Below, one piece after another: positions 7,851-14,791 of a stretch of 64,000 nucleotides of DNA; the stretch's first letter is position 1; each line of letters opens with the position of its first letter. Origin of the DNA: Collinsella aerofaciens. GTDB taxonomy: Bacteria > Actinomycetota > Coriobacteriia > Coriobacteriales > Coriobacteriaceae. The DNA lies in the NCBI RefSeq assembly GCF_015548375.1, contig NZ_JADMWW010000004.1, positions 1 to 64,000 on the forward strand, in the 5' to 3' direction. The notes under the pieces were generated by a model. It saw nothing but the letters and a program-made list of their open reading frames with translations, was not told where the DNA came from and made no database searches. The translations under genes were made by a program, and so were the position numbers.

Positions 7851-9740
7851 ATGAACGGAGTTTTGCTCATGGTTGTGGCCGCGGCGGTGCTCGCCTGCGG
7901 CTATCTGGGCTATGGCCGATGGCTGGCCAACAAGTGGGGCGTTGACAAAGAGGCCCTCACGCCGGCCAAGCGCATGAAGGACGGCAACAGCTTCTCGCCC
8001 GTCTCCGCCTTCACCGCGTTCTCGCACCAGTTCAGCTCGATCTGCGGTGCTGGCCCTGTTACGGGTACGATCGTCGCCATGGCCTTTGGCTGGCTGCCCG
8101 TCGTGCTCTGGGTCCTCGTCGGCGGCATCTTCTTTGGCGCCGTCCACGACTTTGGCGCCCTGTACGCCTCGATGAAGAACAACGGCAAGTCCCTGGCTCA
8201 GCTCATCGAGAAGTACATCGGCAAGACCGGCCGTCGCCTGTTCCTGCTGTTCTGCTGGCTGTTCTGCATCATCGTCATCGCCGCCTTCACCGACATGGTC
8301 TGCAAGACGTTCATGTTCACCCCGGCCGTTGACGCTTCTGGTGCTGCTACCGGTGCCGTCGACTTCACCAAGTCCTATGCCGCCGGCTGCGCTGGTACCA
8401 TCTCCATCCTGTTCACCTTCGTCGCCATCGCCTTTGGTTGGGCCCAGAAGAAGTTCAACCTCACCGGCGCTGCCGAGTTCGTCACCGGCGTGGTCCTCAT
8501 GGTTCTCATGTTCGCCGTCGGTATGCAGTTCCCGGTCTACCTGGATAAGTTCCAGTGGTTCGCCGTCGTCATGGTCTACCTGGTCTTCGCTGGCGCTATG
8601 CCCATCCAGATGCTCAAGACTCCGCGTGACTACCTCACTTCCATCATGATGATCGTCATGATCGTCTGCGCTGTCCTCGGCATCGTTGTCCTGGGTGTTA
8701 ACGGCCAGGCTACGATGACCGCTCCGGTCTTCACCGGCTTCTCCAGTGCCTCCGGCATGATGTTCCCGGTCCTGTTCGTCTCCGTCGCTTGCGGTGCTCT
8801 CTCCGGTTTCCATAGCCTCGTTTCTTCCGGTACTTCCTCTAAGCAGGTCGAGAAGGAGCAGGACGCCGTCAAGGTCGGTTATGGCGCCATGATCGTCGAG
8901 TCCTTCGTCGGCATCCTTGCCATCATCGTTGCTGGCATCATGTTCTCCGACATGAACACCGCCGGTACCGGCGCCCTTAACGCCGGCGTCGCTTCCACCC
9001 CGTTCCAGATCTTTGCCGCTGGCATCTCCCGCGGTATGCAGGCCTTCGGTGTTGACGGCACGCTCGCAACCGTCTTCATGACCATGAACGTCTCCGCTCT
9101 GGCCCTGACCTCGCTCGACGCCGTCGCCCGCATCGCCCGCACCTCGTTCTCCGAGTTCTTTGCCCAGACCAACGACGCCCTGGCCGTCGAGTCCAAGGCC
9201 GGCTACATGAAGGTCCTCGGCAACCCCTGGTTCGCCACGGTTGTCACCCTGCTTCCTGGTCTCGCCCTCGCCTTTGGCGGCTATGCCAACATCTGGCCGC
9301 TCTTTGGTGCTTCCAACCAGCTGCTCGGCGGTATGACCATGATCACCCTCGCCGTGTTCTGCAAGTGCACCGGCCGCAAGGGTTGGATGCTCTACGTGCC
9401 CGTCGTCTTCCTGCTCTGCTGCACCTTCACCTCGCTGGTCCAGAGCGCCATGGGCTGCATGACCGCCGTCCAGGCCTACGGCTTCTTCGGTACCATCCCG
9501 GCCACCGCTACCACGGCTGCCGTCTCCGTCGCCGCTACCAAGGGCCTGCAGCTCGTCTTCGCCGTCCTGCTGATGGTCCTGGGCCTCATCGTTGCCGTCA
9601 ACTGCCTCAAGGAGTTCTTCGGCAAGGAGGCCGGCTCCATGCCCGACGAGGAGCCCGAGTGGTCCGAGATGGGCAAGGCCGAGTATGGTCGCGCCGCTGC
9701 CGCCGAGGCTCCTGCCGACGCTGAGGCCGCCAAGGCCTAG
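7851..9740 (+). CDS. cstA: Carbon starvation protein CstA family transporter
   Basis: Polytopic inner-membrane protein of the CstA family, whose studied members import pyruvate or peptides. The 629-residue sequence shows many hydrophobic segments from the N-terminus on and the family motifs FSSICGAGPVTGTIVA (about residue 63), GAVHDFGALYASMKNNGKSL and GFHSLVSSGTSSKQ. The C-terminus is an acidic, Ala-rich tail. GAGGAGG lies 8 bases before the ATG. Its leader carries an Ile/Val-rich peptide and a terminator, so expression may depend on branched-chain amino-acid supply. Pyruvate is a precursor of Val and Ile, which would make this sensible, but the substrate here is not shown. Codon use is strongly GC-ending, as expected for a well-expressed gene. 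Confidence 0.93.
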   Translation: MNGVLLMVVAAAVLACGYLGYGRWLANKWGVDKEALTPAKRMKDGNSFSPVSAFTAFSHQFSSICGAGPVTGTIVAMAFGWLPVVLWVLVGGIFFGAVHDFGALYASMKNNGKSLAQLIEKYIGKTGRRLFLLFCWLFCIIVIAAFTDMVCKTFMFTPAVDASGAATGAVDFTKSYAAGCAGTISILFTFVAIAFGWAQKKFNLTGAAEFVTGVVLMVLMFAVGMQFPVYLDKFQWFAVVMVYLVFAGAMPIQMLKTPRDYLTSIMMIVMIVCAVLGIVVLGVNGQATMTAPVFTGFSSASGMMFPVLFVSVACGALSGFHSLVSSGTSSKQVEKEQDAVKVGYGAMIVESFVGILAIIVAGIMFSDMNTAGTGALNAGVASTPFQIFAAGISRGMQAFGVDGTLATVFMTMNVSALALTSLDAVARIARTSFSEFFAQTNDALAVESKAGYMKVLGNPWFATVVTLLPGLALAFGGYANIWPLFGASNQLLGGMTMITLAVFCKCTGRKGWMLYVPVVFLLCCTFTSLVQSAMGCMTAVQAYGFFGTIPATATTAAVSVAATKGLQLVFAVLLMVLGLIVAVNCLKEFFGKEAGSMPDEEPEWSEMGKAEYGRAAAAEAPADAEAAKA

Positions 9741-9780
9741 TCAGCTTGATGGACTAACCGTTCCATCCATATGACTCGGA

Positions 9781-9819
9781 AAGATCGGGTCCGCGACTTC
9801 GCGGGCTCGGTCTTTTTTT
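9781..9819 (+). terminator. cstA terminator
   Basis: A 15-position stem with a few G-T pairs (9781-9795 with 9800-9814) and a 4-base loop are followed by a run of T (9813-9819). Confidence 0.88.
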
Positions 9820-9898
9820 CATGCGAAAGCGGGTGACGCTCGAGTGTTCTCGCAGATGTTTTGCGTGGATAAGGGCGCGCGTTGTACCATATAGACGT

Positions 9899-9912
9899 AT
9901 ATGTGTACATAT
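9899..9912 (+). promoter_or_regulatory. Palindrome ATATGTGTACATAT near the transcription start of the JetD-like gene
   Basis: An inverted repeat of ATATGT and ACATAT with a 2-base centre lies just upstream of the likely start codon. A related GTACATATG sequence covers the start of the secreted hydrolase gene at 28689. A regulator site is possible, but nothing in the window names the protein. Confidence 0.25.
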
Positions 9913-9924
9913 GAAAGGGGCCCC

Positions 9925-12099
9925 GTGGCCAAGACGGTATATTCCGATAATCAAAACAATGTCGATGCTTTGGCTGAGCGCCTGAGCAGCCAGACGTCGC
10001 TTTCTGCTGAGCGTGCCAAGCTGGTTGCCTACGACCTGCTTTGCCGCAAGGCGCTCAAGATTAAGTCGAGTGCGCTGGCGCAGATTTTCCGCTCCGTCGA
10101 TAAGGAGTGCGACACCAAGGCGATGCGCGATGAGCTTATCGCGGCAAAGATCGTGACCAAGATCGAGGGTAGCGGCATTAACGGGCGCCCGGCGTTCTAT
10201 ACCATCAATGCCGAGATCCGCGATGTCCAGGAGCAGCCTGCCGAGTCCGTCGAAGATTTTGTCGTCGAGGATTCCGCCGACGTGCCTGCTGTGGAAGAAG
10301 CTGCTCCGTGTGAGCATGTCGATACCGATGAGTTGCTCGATGAGAACGTCGTGCGTGCCTTTACGGCCAAGGCAGGACGCGGCGGTTTTGGCGGGGGCGG
10401 CAAGCGCGATGCACAGCGCCGCGCCCAGCAGGAGCGCTTCCGTCGCGCCGTTGCTCAAAAGGGTGAGACGGATGCCGAGGCTGTTGAGACCGAGGTTGCT
10501 GCCGAGTCGCAGAAGCCCACGAAGGAGCAAAAGCCCGTGGAGGCCCAAGAGCCCAAGCGCCGTCGCGGTGCTCACTTTAAGGCTGCACAGCAGGATGCCG
10601 CGCGTGAGGTCGAAGAGTCTTCTGAGGTTGCAGACGATGTTGAGGAGTCTGCCAAGAAGGCTCCGAGTTCGTGTCGTCCCGGCCGCGGTTTTGCGGGACG
10701 CGCGTATCCCGTAAAGCATCAGGGGAAGGGCGAGTCGGTTTCGACCACCCAGGACGAGAAGGTCGTTGAGCCGGCGGCTCGCGAACAGAAGCCTGCTGAG
10801 CCGCAGCTTGAGGTTGATGCCGAGGCTAGGGGCCAGCAGCCTACTGATGAGCAGGCGGAGCAGGGCGCGTCGAGCAAGTCTCGCCGCCGTCGCCATCGTG
10901 GGGGCCGCAGTTCCCATGCCGAGACTGCAGCCGAGAAGACCACGCCGCAGGACGAGGATGCGAAGGTCGAGGTTTCTTCGGGGCAGCCTAAGCGCCAGCC
11001 GGCGAAGGAGAGCAAGTCCGATTGTCCGCAGAAGCAGGCGCCTATGCCGAAGCGCGAGCGCAATTCCCAAGGCGATTCTAAGCGCAAGTCTCAGAAGAAG
11101 CCGGAGTCTACCGCAGCAGATACTGCTGCCCAGCAGCCCAAGTCGGCAGTCCACGGCGAGGTCTCGGCGTTTGCCCTTGCCCGCGTTTTAGGCAGGCAGC
11201 TGCTCAAAGTTGTCCCTACGCCTACGGCGCTCTCTAAGATCAAGGAGCAGCAGACACAGATCGTAAAGGTCGAGGGCAAGGACGGCAAAAAGGCTCCGCA
11301 GCGCACTCAGCACAACGAGATGTCCAACCGCAAGATTGCCGAGGAAATCGCAATCATCCAGGCTTGGATCGAGCAGAACCGAGGTGCCGATACGCCGGTT
11401 GCCTCGCGCCGTCAGCGTGCCTACCAGATCTTTAACGACGAGAAGGCTTTTGACGGCAAGCACGGTGAGCGCCTGATCAGGCGTATGACCGAAAAGGGCA
11501 TCAGCATGCAGGCGATCAAGGTCGCCCCCAATCGCCCCGTGCATTTTACGGGCTTCTTTACGCTGGGCGCCGACAAGCCGTTCATTATGGTCGAGAACCT
11601 GGACACCTACGACGAGATCGTCAAGCTGCTGCGTGGCCGCAAGCACGCCAAGCTCTTTGGCATCAAGGTGGGCGGCGTGATTTTTGGCGGCGGATGCAAG
11701 GCGAGCGTCTCGCATGCCCTGGACGATTATCTGGCCGAGATTGGCTATCGCTTTAACTACGTCTACTACGTAGGCGATATCGATCGCGAGGGCGCGCGCA
11801 TTGTCGAGCAGACTCGCAATGCCAATGTGGTTGAGATTCGCCTGCATGCCGGCATGTACCGCGCCATGCTCGCCGAGCATAAGCGTCGCGTGAAGGCCGG
11901 CGGCGAGTGCGAGCCCGCGGCTGCCAACCAGGGCGTGCCGCAGAACCTGGCGGCGACGATCAAGGATCTGCCCATGGTTACGCGCGTGCAGTTCCGCAAC
12001 GTGCTGCGCGAGGGCGGGCGCATTCCGCAGGAGATTCTGATGACCGCAGACTATCGGGATGGCGACTCGGGAAGCTTCGACCGCATGCTGAACAATTAG
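9925..12099 (+). CDS. JetD-like (DUF2220/Toprim) protein with long disordered charged linker
   Basis: 724 residues in three parts. Residues 1 to about 100 are a compact helical domain with the look of a winged helix (LVAYDLLCRKALKIKSSALA, KIVTKIEGSG). About 110-420 is low-complexity and rich in Gln, Glu, Lys and Arg, likely disordered and nucleic-acid binding (SKSRRRRHRGGRSS). About 490-724 resembles the C-terminal domain of JetD, the Toprim nuclease of Wadjet plasmid-defence systems: RAYQIFNDEKAFDG matches the usual R..eIF.DEK block, FIMVENLDTYDEIV supplies the Toprim Glu (E557), and VGDIDREG the Asp pair (D618, D620). No jetA, jetB or jetC lies in the window. GTG 9925 is chosen because ATG 9901 lies too close to the apparent promoter. 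The function is unknown; metal-dependent DNA or RNA cleavage is a guess from the Toprim fold. Confidence 0.7.
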   Translation: MAKTVYSDNQNNVDALAERLSSQTSLSAERAKLVAYDLLCRKALKIKSSALAQIFRSVDKECDTKAMRDELIAAKIVTKIEGSGINGRPAFYTINAEIRDVQEQPAESVEDFVVEDSADVPAVEEAAPCEHVDTDELLDENVVRAFTAKAGRGGFGGGGKRDAQRRAQQERFRRAVAQKGETDAEAVETEVAAESQKPTKEQKPVEAQEPKRRRGAHFKAAQQDAAREVEESSEVADDVEESAKKAPSSCRPGRGFAGRAYPVKHQGKGESVSTTQDEKVVEPAAREQKPAEPQLEVDAEARGQQPTDEQAEQGASSKSRRRRHRGGRSSHAETAAEKTTPQDEDAKVEVSSGQPKRQPAKESKSDCPQKQAPMPKRERNSQGDSKRKSQKKPESTAADTAAQQPKSAVHGEVSAFALARVLGRQLLKVVPTPTALSKIKEQQTQIVKVEGKDGKKAPQRTQHNEMSNRKIAEEIAIIQAWIEQNRGADTPVASRRQRAYQIFNDEKAFDGKHGERLIRRMTEKGISMQAIKVAPNRPVHFTGFFTLGADKPFIMVENLDTYDEIVKLLRGRKHAKLFGIKVGGVIFGGGCKASVSHALDDYLAEIGYRFNYVYYVGDIDREGARIVEQTRNANVVEIRLHAGMYRAMLAEHKRRVKAGGECEPAAANQGVPQNLAATIKDLPMVTRVQFRNVLREGGRIPQEILMTADYRDGDSGSFDRMLNN

Positions 12100-12103
12100 G
12101 GAC

Positions 12104-12234
12104 GCGTGGCCCCGGCGGGCCGGGCATTAAGTTTGCTGCTCTACAGTCCTGCACAAGACGAAGGCCACATTAAGTGGCCTTCTTTGTGTGCGGAACTCGC
12201 GACAAACTTAATGCCCGGCCCGCCGGGGCCACGC
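12104..12234 (+). repeat. Large palindromic element, family A copy 3
   Basis: Two perfect 32-base arms (12104-12135 and 12203-12234) differ in sequence from those of the other copies. The core is the same except that CGCAA/TTGCG of copies 1 and 4 becomes CACAA/TTGTG here, a two-sided change that keeps pairing. It begins 5 bases after the JetD-like stop codon and lies between that gene and the oppositely oriented tRNA-Gln. Confidence 0.88.
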
Positions 12235-12308
12235 GCCATTTTGTAGATGACGGCTCGCTTTTCGGAACTGGGCTGATAATTCTAGATGTAAGGCGCTCTC
12301 GGCTGATA

Positions 12309-12448
12309 TGGGACGGAGGGATTCCGCGTCCGCCTTTTCGGCGGCCGCGCCCCGCTGCGTCGCTTTGCTCCTTGCGTGCTGCGCTGGAAAACGCTTTGCG
12401 TTTCCTCAGCTCCGCACCCTTGCGGGTTCGAATCCCTCCGCTTGCCCA
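12309..12448. repeat. tRNA T-arm-mimic palindromic element next to tRNA-Gln
   Basis: The left edge (GGGACGGAGGGATTC, 12310-12324) copies the 3' end of the neighbouring tRNA-Gln as read on the + strand. The right edge (GGGTTCGAATCCCTCC, 12424-12439) copies a tRNA T-arm on the opposite strand. The two edges pair. The roughly 100 bases between are GC-rich and contain small hairpins such as GGAAAACGC-TTT-GCGTTTCC. A similarly built element lies beside tRNA-Leu at 56303. It lacks a D-arm and an anticodon arm, so it is not a tRNA. Confidence 0.65.
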
Positions 12449-12455
12449 CAAGAAA

Positions 12456-12485
12456 GCGCCCTGGGCCGTTATGGGCTCAGGGCGC
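12456..12485 (-). terminator. Terminator downstream of tRNA-Gln
   Basis: GCGCCCTG pairs with CAGGGCGC (with more imperfect pairs inside). On the - strand it is followed by TTTCTT, so it ends the tRNA-Gln transcript. Confidence 0.6.
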
Positions 12486-12495
12486 TCAATTTTAA

Positions 12496-12570
12496 TGGCT
12501 GGGACGGAGGGATTCGAACCCCCAACAGCCGGCACCAAAAACCGGAGTTCTACCGTTGAACTACGTCCCA
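12496..12570 (-). tRNA. tRNA-Gln (anticodon TTG)
   Basis: Read on the - strand, a full cloverleaf is visible: acceptor TGGGACG pairing with CGTCCCA, D-arm with TTCAACGGTAGAA, anticodon stem CCGGT/GCCGG with loop TTTTGGT (anticodon TTG), and T-arm GGGGGTTCGAATCCCTC. The discriminator is G, and CCA is encoded (12496-12498). It is 75 bases with CCA. It lies 38 bases after the end of the peptidoglycan-binding protein gene on the same strand and may share its transcript. Confidence 0.95.
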
Positions 12571-12608
12571 ATGTGTGGTGTTGCCCAAAAGCAACTCGTT
12601 TAGTTTAC

Positions 12609-13514
12609 CTAATCTGCGAGGGCATCGCAAACACCATCGAGCAGGCGTACGGCGAGTGTCTGCGCGTCGCTGGCCGTGAAAGTGCCGTTGTAGCGCGTCA
12701 TGCCCGTGAGCTCAATGCGAATGTGAGCCGGCTTCTGCTGCGCGGCGACATTGGCAGTGCGGATGCGCTGGGCCAGGTTGTGGCACTCGGCGAGGGCAAT
12801 CGTGGCGCGCGGTGCGGCGTCGGCGGGCAGCTCGTCGCTTGCGATTTCGAGCACCAGGTCAACGTCGGTTGGGACCTCGGAGTCGCAGAGCATCATGCCG
12901 CTGTTGTCGGTCGTTGCCGTGGCGATATTCCACATGCGCGACGCAACACTGCGCGCGATGGGGTCCTCGCCGATAACGGCAATCTGGAAGCGCTCGAGCA
13001 CGTTGGCGGCGCGAGCAAAACCGATGCGGGACTCGGCTTCGGTGACCGAGGGCTTGCCCTCCCACACATGGTGCAGGCGGTTGATGTAGGCGTAGGTGTC
13101 CTGGAAGGCCATGCCGTCGGCAAACAGGCCGACATTTTCCTGGAACTGCTGCAGGGCGGCCTCGGTATGCGGACCAAAGTAGCCGTCGTCTTCGCCACAG
13201 GCAAAGCCCAAAACGTTGAGAGCGCGCTGCAGGGCCTGCACATCGGCGCCATGGAAATTGGGCATGCGCAGATAGAGGGTGCGGTCGCCCAGCTTATACG
13301 AAGCGTCTACAAGGGCGCTCCAACAGGGGATATCGACGGCACAGCCAGCGGCAAGGCCGCTATCGAGCCTAAAGGTGCCAACAGCCTGCTCGGTGGTGGT
13401 GCCAAAGCGCTTGTCGGAGACCTCGGCGTCATCGATTGTATAGCCGAGCTGCAGAAGGCGGGACTGGACGTCCTCGACGGCTGCTCCCTGCATGCCCGTT
13501 GTAATAGGTTCCAT
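12609..13514 (-). CDS. Peptidoglycan-binding-domain protein (CwlM-like arrangement)
   Basis: 301 residues. Two peptidoglycan-binding type 1 repeats are seen: residues about 5-68 (VEDVQSRLLQLGYTIDD, TEQAVGTFRLDSGL) and about 75-145 (VQALQRALNVLGFACGEDDG, YFGPHTEAALQQFQENVGL). The C-terminal half (RFQIAVIGEDPIARSVASRM) is alpha/beta and lacks the metal ligands of an amidase. No signal peptide is present, so the protein probably stays in the cytoplasm. The order resembles actinobacterial CwlM, a regulator of peptidoglycan synthesis, where an inactive amidase domain accompanies binding repeats; this relation is only suggested. AAAGGGG precedes the ATG and a promoter is visible at 13542-13571. Confidence 0.7.
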   Translation of the reverse strand: MEPITTGMQGAAVEDVQSRLLQLGYTIDDAEVSDKRFGTTTEQAVGTFRLDSGLAAGCAVDIPCWSALVDASYKLGDRTLYLRMPNFHGADVQALQRALNVLGFACGEDDGYFGPHTEAALQQFQENVGLFADGMAFQDTYAYINRLHHVWEGKPSVTEAESRIGFARAANVLERFQIAVIGEDPIARSVASRMWNIATATTDNSGMMLCDSEVPTDVDLVLEIASDELPADAAPRATIALAECHNLAQRIRTANVAAQQKPAHIRIELTGMTRYNGTFTASDAQTLAVRLLDGVCDALAD

Positions 13515-13541
13515 GAACGAACCCCTTTCGGCGTACCATTC

Positions 13542-13571
13542 GTACTATTTGAGCGTCTGTCGGATAGACAA
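13542..13571 (-). promoter_or_regulatory. Promoter of the peptidoglycan-binding protein gene
   Basis: On the - strand TTGTCT (13571-13566), an 18-base spacer and TAGTAC (13547-13542) precede the start codon by about 27 bases. Confidence 0.5.
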
Positions 13572-13652
13572 CGCAAAGGGATGCATAAACATGCACTCAA
13601 CAGTGTAGCAAGTTGTGCCTAAATACGCTGCTGACAGGTTTTATAACACCCG

Positions 13653-14678
13653 TTAGTTAAGGCGCTCCACAAAGAAATCTGCCATGGAGAGGAACAGCTC
13701 GCGTGCGTGCGGATCAAGCTCAACGTTCTCGATGGCCGCTTTGGCCTTAGCGGTCAGGTCGAGCGCGTAAGTGTGGGCGTAATCGATAGAGTCGGTCTCC
13801 TGGAAGATCTCCACGGCGCGCGCGAGCTGCGCGGGATCATCGGTGCCCGAGGAAAGAATCGCCTCGACCTCGTCGTGGTGGCGCTCATCAGAGAGGGCGT
13901 GTACGGCGACAAGCGTGCGCTTGCCCTCGGTGATGTCGGTGCGGAAGTCCTTGTTGGCGGCTTCCTTAGTGCCGACAAGGTTGAGCAGGTCGTCCTGAAT
14001 CTGAAAGGCGAGGCCTGTGTGTAGGCCAAAGGCGCGCAGCGCTTCGATTTGCTCATCGCTGCCGCCGCCGATAATGGCTCCGGCGGCAAGCGGCGTGGCT
14101 CCGCTGTAAAACGCGGTCTTGTGCGTCGCCATGTCCAGGTAGTCATCAACCGAGATATCAAAGCGCCCGTCACGGACCCAACCCAGGTCGAGCGCTTGAC
14201 CCTCGATGGTGCGGACGATCATCTCGGTAAGCTCGTGGAGCACGCGCAGCTTCACGTCGGACTCCAGCGTAGGGTCGTCGAGAACCGTCTTGGTGACCAT
14301 GGTGAGCGCCAGGTCGCCACAATTGATGGCAAGGCCCGTGCCCTCGGTAAGGTGCATGCAGGGCTTGCCTCGACGAAGCTGTCCGTTGTCGGCGATGTCG
14401 TCGTGGATCAGCGCGCCCGACTGGAAATGCTCGATGGCTGCCGCGGCGCTGCGGGCGCTCTCGAAGCTACTGCCCACTGCGGTTGCGGCGAGCATGCAGA
14501 TAAGCGGGCGGTGGCGCTTGCCGGCGTTGGCCGTAAAAGCCGAGAGCGGCGCATACAGGTAGCGCTCGATATCGGCAGAGGTCGCCTGTCCGTCAAAGAA
14601 CGTGGCCAGATAGTCGTTAATCTGGTCAAAGTGCTGGGCTAAAAAGCTGGTAAACGGACTGGACACGGGTTCTCGCAT
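13653..14678 (-). CDS. Polyprenyl (trans-isoprenyl) diphosphate synthase
   Basis: Condenses isopentenyl diphosphate with allylic diphosphates to build the prenyl chain for quinones or other lipids. The first Asp-rich motif is HDDIADNGQLRRGKP and the second is QIQDDLLNLVGT; GKRHRPLICML binds diphosphate. Chain length cannot be told from the sequence alone. The start is uncertain: an upstream ATG at 14717 has no ribosome site and would add 13 residues (MLSAYCINATSER), so the ATG giving MREPVSSPF is preferred, which makes 341 aa. It stands alone between the peptidoglycan-binding protein and the PTS gene on the - strand. Confidence 0.85.
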   Translation of the reverse strand: MREPVSSPFTSFLAQHFDQINDYLATFFDGQATSADIERYLYAPLSAFTANAGKRHRPLICMLAATAVGSSFESARSAAAAIEHFQSGALIHDDIADNGQLRRGKPCMHLTEGTGLAINCGDLALTMVTKTVLDDPTLESDVKLRVLHELTEMIVRTIEGQALDLGWVRDGRFDISVDDYLDMATHKTAFYSGATPLAAGAIIGGGSDEQIEALRAFGLHTGLAFQIQDDLLNLVGTKEAANKDFRTDITEGKRTLVAVHALSDERHHDEVEAILSSGTDDPAQLARAVEIFQETDSIDYAHTYALDLTAKAKAAIENVELDPHARELFLSMADFFVERLN

Positions 14679-14791
14679 TCTTTCTGAGGTTGCATTGATG
14701 CAATATGCAGACAACATATTGCCACATCAGGGCGTTTGGCGCGGCAGTTTTGGCGATTTAGGACAACAGGCGTGCGTTTGATGGAGTGTGC

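Noticed and set aside
9925-12099. A complete Wadjet (JetABCD) defence system around the JetD-like gene
   Set aside because: The neighbours are cstA on one side and a palindrome, tRNA-Gln and a peptidoglycan-binding protein on the other. No SMC-like JetC, JetA or JetB frame is present.
12309-12448. A second, + strand tRNA gene next to tRNA-Gln
   Set aside because: Only the T-arm and part of an acceptor are matched. No D-arm or anticodon arm can be drawn in the sequence between the edges.
12174-13622. Long + strand open frame of 482 codons across the tRNA-Gln region
   Set aside because: It runs through family A copy 3, the T-arm element, tRNA-Gln and antisense to the peptidoglycan-binding protein, whose two repeats are clear on the - strand.
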